This document shows, piece after piece, positions 59,301-64,000 of a stretch of 64,000 nucleotides of DNA (its first letter is position 1; each line of letters opens with the position of its first letter). Source of the stretch: Liolophura sinensis (Eukaryota > Mollusca > Polyplacophora > Chitonida > Chitonidae); the NCBI RefSeq assembly GCF_032854445.1, contig NC_088304.1, positions 23,793,513-23,857,512 of the forward strand. Reading direction: 5' to 3'. The translations under genes and the position numbers were made by a program. Below the pieces are notes generated by a model that saw nothing but the letters and a program-made list of their open reading frames with translations, was not told the origin of the DNA and did no database searches.

Positions 59301-61075
59301 GTTTTGGGAATGGTAGACCCAGGGTCAAAATGAAGACCTTAATAGAGGAAGTTTTAACTTTCTCGCTTGGCATTAAGCATTAAGGGGATAGTGCAACGAC
59401 TGGTTGAAACGTATCAGTATAATGGTTCGGGTCGGGCGGGTTACTTGCCTTCATTAAGTCATCTCAGTGCAGCAGCACTAGACAATAGAACCGTGGAAAT
59501 CCGTCCTGTAACAAGGAGGCACAATTCCCTCTGTAGTGGACAATTACAAACCTTTATCCAGAATGGTACGTTTTGAGGAAAATCCCTGCTAATACAAAGG
59601 TCAAGGTCACAACAGCCAATCCTAGCTAGACTTACCAGCAGTACACGTGGCTTGGGAGAAGGTTGGGTTTTCATACTGGTCTACAGCATCTTCTATCACA
59701 ATCCTACCTTCAGCCACACACTTTTCTGTACAAATACAAAACAAAAACAGCACAAATTAATTTATTATTAATATTAATACTCACAATGTTTATTAGGATA
59801 ACTTTCTACTTTTGTGGGGAGCAAAAAAAAAAAACACATTTCACCAGGTGTATGTACTTGAGAAATCACTGATTTAAAGCCACAGCCATGCTCCTGGCCC
59901 CGATAGCAGAGTTGGCGTCTGCTTCAGAAGCGGGAGATCCAAAATTAATCCTGGGCTGGGTCAAACCTAAGACCTTAAAAGAGGAAGTTGTAACTTCATC
60001 GCTTGGCGTTCAGCATGAAGGGGGTAGTGCAATGACTGGTTGACCCATATCAGTATAATGGCTTGTGTGGGGCACCTTACTTGCCTTCGGTAAGCGCTCT
60101 CAGTGAAGTAGCACTAGATAAAAGTGCGGTGGAAATCCGTCCTGCAACAAGGCGGCACATTACATGCACTCTAAGGATTCCTTCGTCGTCATATGACTGA
60201 AAAATTGTTCAGTACGACATTAAACCCCCAAGCACTCACTCACAGCCATGCTGGTCGGAATGAACTGGAGCGTATACTGTACATGCAGGCTTTGAAAAGA
60301 AAGCATAAAACTGCCAAAATCAGATGAAAGAGGGTGAACGCTTATTTGCAAAGATGGTTTTTAATAGTTTTTTCACATTTTTCTTTCAGGAGAAAAGGTT
60401 ATTTGAAAATGTTTTTGTATGGTGCATATTTGGGACCACAATTTGTTATTTATTGTCTTTGCATAATGATGTTCTAAATAAGGAATGGGTGCTTGTCTAA
60501 TAAACATATCTGAATGCAAATTTGTTGTTTACATCCAAATACATATATTTAATCTGAAGTGTGATACTATTTATGAATATATTAAAAATATAAATATGAT
60601 CAAAATCCAGGTTGACCAAAATCTAGCGCAAATATATTTATTAAACATGTATTACATCTTCACATTATTATGCAATATACCAAGAGGTGGTCCTAAATAC
60701 CCACCGTACAGAAATTTTTTTCATGTGTTATTTCTCTCTAGAGAAAAATCAAAAACAATATTGAAGACCACATTCACAACGAACTTTTTGCATTCTTTCA
60801 GATGAAATTTATATAATTTTATGTTTTCTACATCTCAAAAAATTCCTCCCTCATAAAATAACAAGATTCCTATTTGCAACAGTCCTACATTTACCTATAA
60901 CCCTCCTGTGTAGATCTGACAGTTTATTGTTGAGCTCCTCCTCAGTGCTCTTCTTCTCAGATATGGTGAGTTCCAGCTGTTGTTGCAATGACTGCCCCTG
61001 TGACTGAGACTGTTCCAGCTGTTTCTCCAGGGACTCTTGTTCTTCTTTTAACTTCCGTAACCGCTCCTCCAATTC
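44307..61075 (-). CDS. HIP1: HIP1/HIP1R-type endocytic adaptor, 3' 14 exons (partial)
   Basis: Exons in transcript order: 61075-60895, 59725-59636, 58726-58640, 57698-57591, 56346-56281, 55781-55597, 54753-54664, 54079-54017, 53357-53257, 52545-52316, 51751-51690, 51004-50891, 46696-46636 and 44362-44307. All phases agree and give 497 residues and a TAG. The product starts in the coiled coil (ELEERLRKLKEEQESLEKQL). It then has the I/LWEQ (THATCH) F-actin-binding region with family signatures: LQLEVNERIIDSCTALMK, HRWTEGLISAAKAVGWGANA, FEELMVCSNEIAASTAQLV, and the final helix LRKQHYQLAGESEGWEQDQ (human HIP1 LRKKHYELAGVAEGWEEG). Family role: links clathrin and PIP2-rich membrane to actin during endocytosis. 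The ANTH domain and most of the coiled coil lie right of the window. Invertebrates usually have one gene for HIP1 and HIP1R, so the symbol means the family. The last two exons are the least certain. Confidence 0.94.
44373..44500 (-). mobile_element. SINE family 1, 3' part
   Basis: + strand shows the inverse tail TTTATTGTTTTACACC, ATACTCAAGAATATTTCACT, TATACGATGGCAGCCATGG and the AAACCCACGACCATACGC core. Its 3' A/T tail ends within about 20 bases of the HIP1 last-exon acceptor. Confidence 0.8.
44565..44690 (+). mobile_element. SINE family 1, 3' part, inverted relative to its neighbour
   Basis: AACCTGCAGATGGTCGTG, ATAAGGCTGGGTGATGTCG, GAAATAATTCTTGAGTACAG and AAAACACCAATCAAAATAG. It faces the copy at 44373-44500 across about 65 bases. 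Confidence 0.75.
46636..46696 (-). CDS. HIP1: HIP1 penultimate small exon (probable)
   Basis: Acceptor CTCCTGTCAG and donor GTGAGT, 61 nt, phases 0 to 1. It encodes an acidic segment starting IEGEEDEGEVIPLWRKEF. It follows the I/LWEQ end in phase and joins the last exon in phase. An internal GGGGAG/GTAATA could serve as an alternative donor, but would join the last exon out of frame. Confidence 0.65.
47231..50966 (-). repeat. 86 bp array of HIP1 exon end plus splice donor, about 43 copies
   Basis: On the - strand each unit consists of about 71 bases of the real exon (from TGAAGTTAGG through AAGCAGCATTACCAGCTGGC to the exon end) plus 15 bases of intron starting GTAAGG. The rightmost copy is the genuine exon end (50966-50891). 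The other ~42 copies fill almost the whole following intron (46697-50890). Period checked at 47821 and 47907 (86). Variants recur across the array (GATGAG or GATCAG before the donor; CAGGTGGC or CAGCTGGC), which indicates homogenisation. All copies I read keep GT at the donor, mostly GTAAGG and occasionally GTGAGG. Confidence 0.96.
50891..51004 (-). CDS. HIP1: HIP1 exon: end of I/LWEQ region
   Basis: Acceptor TTTTATTCCAG, donor GTAAGG, phase 0 to 0, 38 residues from VHVIELETLLEKERVKLGN to the QLAGESEGWEQDQ end. This is the terminal helix that mediates dimerisation in the THATCH module. Its last 71 bases are the founder of the 86 bp array. Confidence 0.95.
51349..51562. mobile_element. MITE family 2
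   Basis: Left AATTCTTCAACCTTTTCAAT and right AAAAAGTTGAAGATTTACAG are inverse. The interior is the reverse complement of the copy at 62196-62408 (for example TTCATAATAATTGTATGCAT against ATGCATACAATTATTATAA). Its terminal repeats resemble those of family 1, so one transposase may have moved both. Confidence 0.8.
51690..51751 (-). CDS. HIP1: HIP1 exon, I/LWEQ region
   Basis: Acceptor TTTTTGTTACAG, donor GTAATG, phases 1 to 0. It encodes LMDFTKLSLHQTKKLEMQTQ, matching human HIP1R TMDFSGLSLIKLKKQEMETQ. Confidence 0.93.
51752..52315 (-). other. HIP1 intron, nothing recognised
   Basis: AT-rich intron. A short - strand frame at 52069-52251 has no support. Confidence 0.6.
52316..52545 (-). CDS. 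HIP1: HIP1 exon, I/LWEQ core
   Basis: Acceptor ACATTTTCGTAG, donor GTAAGT, phases 2 to 1. It encodes EAADKVVKGEGKFEELMVCS, NEIAASTAQLVVASKVKAD and ATGNVVASAKTGAEMIED, the most conserved part of the actin-binding core. Confidence 0.97.
52769..53055 (-). mobile_element. tRNA-derived SINE, family 1, full length
   Basis: The most complete copy. On the - strand: head GGGGCCTCTGTGGCTCAGTC (A-box), B-box-like GTGAGTTCAAGACCAG, core, then the tail (complement of GGTGTTTTACGCCGTACTCA) and a run of AAAT at 52769-52795. Part of the core (GAGAGGAAGCCAGC) is duplicated. It sits in a HIP1 intron, in the same orientation as the gene. Confidence 0.92.
53257..53357 (-). CDS. HIP1: HIP1 exon, I/LWEQ core
   Basis: Acceptor TATGTTTGCAG, donor GTAAGT, phases 0 to 2. 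It encodes GTQSAKEFYKKNHRWTEGLI and SAAKAVGWGANAL, the tryptophan-containing signature after which the I/LWEQ module is named. Confidence 0.97.
53685..53850 (-). mobile_element. SINE family 1, 3' part
   Basis: + strand: TTTATTTATATATTTATTTA, GGGTGTTTCATGCCGTACTC, AAAAATATTTCACTTATACC and ACCCACGACCATCTGCAGG. 5' truncated. Confidence 0.82.
54017..54079 (-). CDS. HIP1: HIP1 exon, I/LWEQ region
   Basis: Acceptor TTTATGTTCCAG, donor GTAAGT, phase 0 to 0. It encodes AIRILVERSKNLQKEIVGQG, matching human AIRLLVTTSTSLQKEIVESG. Confidence 0.95.
54394..54670 (-). repeat. seven perfect 40 bp copies of a HIP1 splice donor
   Basis: On the - strand each unit reads GATGAAGGTAAGGAAGGTTA and then AGGCTGACAGTTTCTCTTCT, and no differences are seen between copies. 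The first copy overlaps the end of the real exon (GATGAAG at 54670-54664) and its donor. The other six repeat TGATGAAG/GTAAGG downstream in the intron. Confidence 0.97.
54664..54753 (-). CDS. HIP1: HIP1 exon, I/LWEQ region
   Basis: Acceptor TTCTGTCCACCAG, donor GTAAGG, phase 0 to 0. It encodes ELMHSARAESSGLQLEVNER and IIDSCTALMK, matching human QARHASSGVKLEVNERILNS. Both its borders are duplicated: the donor in the 40 bp array and the acceptor in the ~175 bp repeats. Confidence 0.96.
54740..55265 (-). repeat. three diverged ~175 bp repeats containing the exon acceptor
   Basis: The word TTCCTGGTGGACAGAA (+ strand; complement of TTCTGTCCACCAG/GAA) occurs at the real acceptor (54751) and again at 54915 and, with one change, at 55101. 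Each is followed by the same intron sequence (AACCTGTTATGAATTCCGTG, TTTATTTATACAACAAAG, GGATTCAACCCAGGTTGTA in variants). Copies 2 and 3 are more alike than either is to copy 1, so the duplication is older than the 40 bp array. Confidence 0.8.
55597..55781 (-). CDS. HIP1: HIP1 exon, start of I/LWEQ region
   Basis: Acceptor TGTACTTGTCAG, donor GTGAGA, phases 1 to 0. It encodes DTASLRTDINSLTSRVQRII, GLAEALVPKMEDVKVGEIGD and VDEEIDATTKAIEQAAARFE, matching human VDKEMAATSAAIEDAVRRIE. Confidence 0.95.
55873..56049 (-). mobile_element. SINE family 1 with internal deletion
   Basis: Both ends are present on the - strand: head GGGGCCTTCGTGGCTCAGTT, B-box-like GTGAGTTCAAGTCCAG, and tail (complement of TTATTTGATTGGTGTTTTAC). 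About 100 bases of the core are missing. Confidence 0.88.
56281..56346 (-). CDS. HIP1: HIP1 exon
   Basis: Acceptor ATGTTTTTACAG, donor GTAAGT, phases 1 to 1. 22 residues: ELSSACKVAGEDGLKVLGSV and EK, in the region before the I/LWEQ module. Confidence 0.9.
56472..56827. mobile_element. MITE family 4, complete copy
   Basis: A perfect 19 bp inverted repeat bounds 356 bp: AATAGGAGAGTTTCGAGTT at the left and its exact complement at 56809-56827. The interior has no credible reading frame. It lies in a HIP1 intron. Confidence 0.85.
57360..57546. mobile_element. MITE family 4, right-end fragment
   Basis: Shares GAACGTTTGTGAT and the terminal TTCGAACTCGAAACTCT with the copy at 56472-56827. The left end is missing. 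Confidence 0.55.
57591..57698 (-). CDS. HIP1: HIP1 exon
   Basis: Acceptor TTCCTTTGTTAG, donor GTGAGA, phases 1 to 1. It encodes LDEYVQSITNFCHHLGDCVI and HGIATSHSAQIEPGE, matching the human ALVAALTRFSHLAADTIING to ATSHLAPTDPAD segment. Confidence 0.94.
57780..58639 (-). other. HIP1 intron, nothing recognised
   Basis: AT-rich intron. Chance + strand frames only. Confidence 0.6.
58640..58726 (-). CDS. HIP1: HIP1 exon
   Basis: Acceptor TTCTGTTGACAG, donor GTAAGT, phases 1 to 1. It encodes EFLLTRAQPVLQKLKTLQES and SDKYNNDTS, in the helical segment between the coiled coil and I/LWEQ. Confidence 0.92.
59283..59535 (+). mobile_element. SINE family 2, 3' end lost
   Basis: GGTAGACCCAGGGTCAAAAT, AGGAAGTTTTAACTTTCTCG, AACGTATCAGTATAATGG and GTGGAAATCCGTCCTG match the full copy at 59897. 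The tail after about 59535 is absent. Confidence 0.78.
59636..59725 (-). CDS. HIP1: HIP1 exon
   Basis: Acceptor TTTGTATTTGTACAG, donor GTAAGT, phases 1 to 1. It encodes KCVAEGRIVIEDAVDQYENP and TFSQATCTA, matching the human AVAEGRAILQDAISQLDDP region. Confidence 0.94.
59897..60243 (+). mobile_element. tRNA-derived SINE, family 2, full length
   Basis: The head GGCCCCGATAGCAGAGTTGG has an A-box-like start. GGGTCAAACC fits a B-box. The body matches the other copies, and the tail CGTCGTCATATGACTGAAAA, AGTACGACATTAAACCCC, CACTCACTCAC is complete. It lies in a HIP1 intron, antisense to the gene. Confidence 0.85.
60244..60894 (-). other. HIP1 intron, nothing recognised
   Basis: AT-rich intron without repeats or supported coding. 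Confidence 0.6.
60895..61075 (-). CDS. HIP1: HIP1 exon: end of coiled coil
   Basis: Acceptor GTGTTGTTTCAG, donor GTAAAT, phases 0 to 1, 60 residues. The heptad pattern ELEERLRKLKEEQESLEKQL, then a Gln/Ser stretch and LELTISEKKSTEEELNNKLS, is a coiled coil in keeping with the clathrin-light-chain-binding rod. Its first bases and acceptor are the founder of the 49 bp array to the right. Confidence 0.9.
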
Positions 61076-62135
61076 CTGAAACAACACCATGTTCAAATGA
61101 AACATGAGGCACAGCCTCCAAGTCCTGAAACAACACCATGTTTGCATGGAACAGGGGGCAAGCCTCCAAGTCCTGAAACAACACCATGTTCACATGGAAC
61201 AAGGGGTACAGCCTCCAAGTCCTGAAACAACACCATGTTCAAATGAAACATGAGGCACAGCCTCCAAGTCCTGAAACAACACCATGTTTGCATGGAACAG
61301 GGGGCAAGCCTCCAAGTCCTGAAACAACACCATGTTCACATGGAACAGGGGGCACAGCCTCCAAGTCCTGAAACAACACCATGTTCACATAGATCAAGGG
61401 GCACAGCCTCCAAGTCCTGAAACAACACCATGCTCACATGGAACAAGGGGCACAGCCTTCAAGTCCGGAAACAACACCATGTTCACATGGAACAAGGGGC
61501 ACAGCCTCCAAGTCCTGAAATAACACCATGCTCACATGGAACAAGGGGCACAGCCTTCAAGTCCTGAAACAACACCATGTTTGCATGGAACAAGGGGCAA
61601 GCCTCCAAGTCTTGAAACAACACCATGTTTGCATGGAACAGGGAGCAAGCTTCCAAGTCCTGAAACAACACCATGTTCACATAGATCAAGGGGCACAGCC
61701 TCCAAGTCCTGAAACAACACCATGTTCACATGGAACAGGGGGCACAGCCTCCAAGTCCTGAAACAACACCATGTTCACATGGAACAAGGGGCACAGCCTC
61801 CAAGTCCTGAAACAACACTATGTTTGCATGGAAAAGGGGGCACAGCCTCCAAGTCCTGAAACAACACCATGTTTGCATGGAAAAGGGGGCAAGCCTCCAA
61901 GTCCTGAAACAACACCATGTTCACATGGAACAGGGGGCAAACCTCCAAGTCCTGAAACAACACCATGTTCACATGGAACAAGGGGCACAGCCTCCAAGTC
62001 CTGAAACAACACCATGTTTGCATGGGACAGGGGGCAAGTCTTGAAGCAACGCCACGTTTGCATGGGACAGCAAGCACAGCCTCCAAGTCCTGAAACAACA
62101 CCATGTTCACATGGAACAGGACAAGCCTTCAAGTC
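61066..62135 (-). repeat. about 49 bp array of a HIP1 splice acceptor, about 22 copies
   Basis: On the - strand each unit holds CATGGTGTTGTTTCAG/GA followed by CTTGGAGGCTGTGCC. The genuine site is CATGGTGTTGTTTCAG/GAATTGGAGGAGC, so each unit repeats the acceptor and the first ~11 exon bases. Units are 47-49 bp. Most also hold the near-palindrome CCATGTTCACATGG (or CCATGTTTGCATGG). Exon-fragment frames stay open across many copies, giving repeated peptides that should not be taken as a gene. Confidence 0.95.
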
Positions 62136-62195
62136 GTGAAACAATACTATTATGATACAACCTCCAGAAAAATCACAACAATGCAAAATAACTAA

Positions 62196-62408
62196 CATAC
62201 TGTAAATCTTCAACCTTTTCAATCACTAATGAGGGTTTTCCAGTGGAATTTATGCATACAATTATTATAAAAATGAAGCTACATGTAAAAATGATTTTCT
62301 CGTATCATTAAAGATGCGAGCTTCATAGAACTGTGCAAATTATTTCTCTGCACCCCATAGTTCTTTAAAAATGTTGGTTGCATAGACAGTTGAAAAGGGT
62401 GAAGAATT
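62196..62408. mobile_element. MITE family 2, inverse of the 51349 copy
   Basis: Left ACTGTAAATCTTCAACCTTT and right AGTTGAAAAGGGTGAAGAATT are inverted terminal repeats. The interior complements the 51349-51562 copy. Confidence 0.8.
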
Positions 62409-62831
62409 AGGCTAATCGAAACACAAGATTTCATTTCTTCTACAAACTGAATACGAAATATACTGATCTTTAAATGCTCCACTACATGGAAATCCTGAAA
62501 TAACATCATATAAACATATCAAAATAAAATACGGATACAACTTCTAAATCCTCAAAGTCGGATACACCACATACAGTATACTTTATATAATCTTCCACAA
62601 ATGTTTGTTCAGATAATATAAAATGTCCAAAAATCTTGCTATAAAACGGACCATGAAATACTAGAATATAGAGAGTGAAACAGAGCACTGTGTGGAGAGT
62701 AGTTGGCAACTAGTCATACATGTTACCAGTCAAATCCAGTCTTTTGTCAATTCTCGTCAGTTAGGGTTTTATTCTGACTGTTCCGGTTGTAGATTAAAAG
62801 GAGCTATGTACAAACCTCCTGTACCAAGACT

Positions 62832-63262
62832 CAAGATGTACCATGGCTTAAGATGTACCATGGCTTAAGATGTACCATGGCTTAAGATGTACAATGGCTT
62901 AAGATGCGCCATGGCTTAAGATGCGCCATGGCTTAAGATGCACCATGGCTTAAGATGTACCATGGCCTAAGATGTACCATGGCTTAAGATGTACCATGGC
63001 TTAAGATGTGCCATGGCTTAAGATGCGCCATGGCTTAAGATGTACCATGGCTTAAGATGCACCATGGCTTAAGATGTGCCATGGCTTAAGATGCACCATG
63101 GCTTAAGATGTACCATGGCCTAATATGTACCATGGCCTAAGATGTACCATGGCTTAAGATGTACCATGGCCTAATATGTACCATGGCCTAATATGTACCA
63201 TGGCCTAATATGTAACATGGCCTAAGATGCACCATGGCTTAAGATGTACCATGGCTTAAGCA
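62832..63262. repeat. 17 bp array of two palindromes, about 25 units
   Basis: The unit is CTTAAGATGTACCATGG: palindrome CTTAAG, a five-base spacer (ATGTA, ATGCA or ATGCG), and palindrome CCATGG, end to end. CCATGG recurs at 62841, 62858 and 62875 (17 bp). Some copies read CCTAAG or CCTAATATG. Confidence 0.96.
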
Positions 63263-63494
63263 GAATTAGACAAGGAAAAATGCGGATAGCTTGACATCAC
63301 TGGTCTAGAATCACACAAATTGCTGTGTTGTCATTAAATATAAATTCAATGTAACACAATGCAAAGGGACCAAGTCTCAGGGGTGTTTAGTCTACCTGCA
63401 GGAGACTATTTGGTATAATTATGTGTTGTATACTGCAGTACAAACTCACGCTTCATGAGAGTAAGATGAACTAAAGAAGGCCACCCACATGCAA

Positions 63495-63780
63495 AGCACC
63501 TTCAAATTCCACAAAGTCAAAAGGACATGGATTCTAACAAATAAATCCAATTGGTTAACGGTTATTAATTGGTGCCCCCAGCAGAAGTTTTTGATCCGCT
63601 GAGCCATCAAGTGCTCACTGTGAAGTACATGAAGAATGCACAACTGGTGCCCTCGTGATCTAATTTCTTGATATACAGTCAGGACATGGATTTGAACCAA
63701 TAGCCTTAACGGACTGTGATTTCTGGTTCCCAGCAGAAGAGGTTTTAGATCACTGTGCCCCTCAAAGCTAAGTACCTGAC
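63495..63780 (-). mobile_element. two tRNA-like SINE heads in tandem (family 4)
   Basis: On the - strand, GGGGCACAGTGATCTAAAAC then CTTCTGCTGGGAACC and GGTTCAAATCCATGTCCT form an A-box/B-box-like pair. A second copy, GATGGCTCAGCGGATCAAAA, ACTTCTGCTGGGGGCACC, with TAGAATCCATGTCCT, follows to the left. They are diverged and unlikely to be real tRNA genes. Confidence 0.5.
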
Positions 63781-64000
63781 GACAACACAAATGGCGCCAT
63801 TATGCTTAGTAAGAATGAGAATAGTGCATGTGAAAGCCCTCATCAGGTTTACAAATACTATAAAAATACATACATCCTTCTAGAAAGGCTTAAACAACAA
63901 AACACACTGACAAATGTACGCTTTAACTACTATTTAGCTAGGAGAAAATATGTAAATTATGTTCTGCAAAATTTAGATCTTAAATTGAAACTATCTGTTA

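Larger units (their letters stand above)
62136..64000 (-). other. HIP1 intron to the window edge
   Basis: No coding exon recognised. Contains a MITE family 2 copy, a 17 bp array and tRNA-like SINE heads. The rest of the HIP1 coiled coil and the ANTH domain must lie further right. Confidence 0.65.

Noticed and set aside
61066-62222. Several long frames on both strands with repeated peptides (such as HVLFQDLEA-like or LQVLKQHHV-like words)
   Set aside because: They are translations of the 49 bp splice-acceptor minisatellite. All frames are open because the unit lacks stops; there is no start context, no domain and no family match.
62832-63262. CRISPR-like array of short repeats
   Set aside because: Units are contiguous without unique spacers and the context is an animal intron, so it is a plain minisatellite.
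63446-63790. A 114-codon - strand frame with an internal repeat
   Set aside because: The internal repeat comes from two tandem tRNA-like SINE heads, not from a protein.
1-64000. LTR, retroviral, Polinton or other virus-derived segments
   Set aside because: No reverse transcriptase, integrase, capsid or envelope-like frame and no long terminal direct repeats were seen.

Overview
The window looks like nuclear DNA of a lophotrochozoan animal, most probably a mollusc. Introns are long and AT-rich, GT-AG splice sites are clear, coding exons match animal-specific gene families, and the sequence carries many tRNA-derived SINE copies, small inverted-repeat elements and tandem minisatellites. I saw no viral, LTR or other capsid-bearing element and no autonomous transposon gene.

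Two protein genes lie tail to tail. On the + strand, 6834-30853 holds the last 14 coding exons of a TTC28-type gene: a long TPR array, a CHAT domain and a proline/serine-rich tail. All exon phases agree and give 2643 residues; only the extreme N-terminal exon(s) are missing. On the - strand, 61075 down to 44307 holds the last 14 coding exons (497 residues, phases all consistent) of a HIP1/HIP1R-type endocytic adaptor: the end of the coiled coil, the complete I/LWEQ (THATCH) actin-binding region and a short acidic tail. The ANTH part lies beyond the right edge. The two stop codons are 13.4 kb apart. The space between holds 3' untranslated sequence, dead transposons and several minisatellites.

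The most unusual feature is the origin of the minisatellites. Five tandem arrays are built from the exon/intron borders of these two genes, so each copy carries a splice site plus a piece of the exon. They are: 7830-8500 (TTC28 exon-2 acceptor, ~122 bp units); 47231-50966 (HIP1 I/LWEQ exon end plus donor, 86 bp units, about 43 copies); 54394-54670 (HIP1 exon donor, seven perfect 40 bp units); 54740-55265 (acceptor of that same exon, three old ~175 bp units); and 61066-62135 (HIP1 coiled-coil exon acceptor, ~49 bp units, about 22 copies). The spliceosome must therefore choose among dozens of near-identical sites. Several other arrays that are not at known exons also carry AGGTA in every unit.

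Other repeat content includes at least 13 copies of one tRNA-derived SINE family with an (AAAT)n end, three copies of a second SINE family, a fragment of a third that shares the second's tail, four inverted-repeat (MITE-like) families, a hAT-like non-autonomous element, a 93 bp higher-order array and a 17 bp array made of two palindromes.
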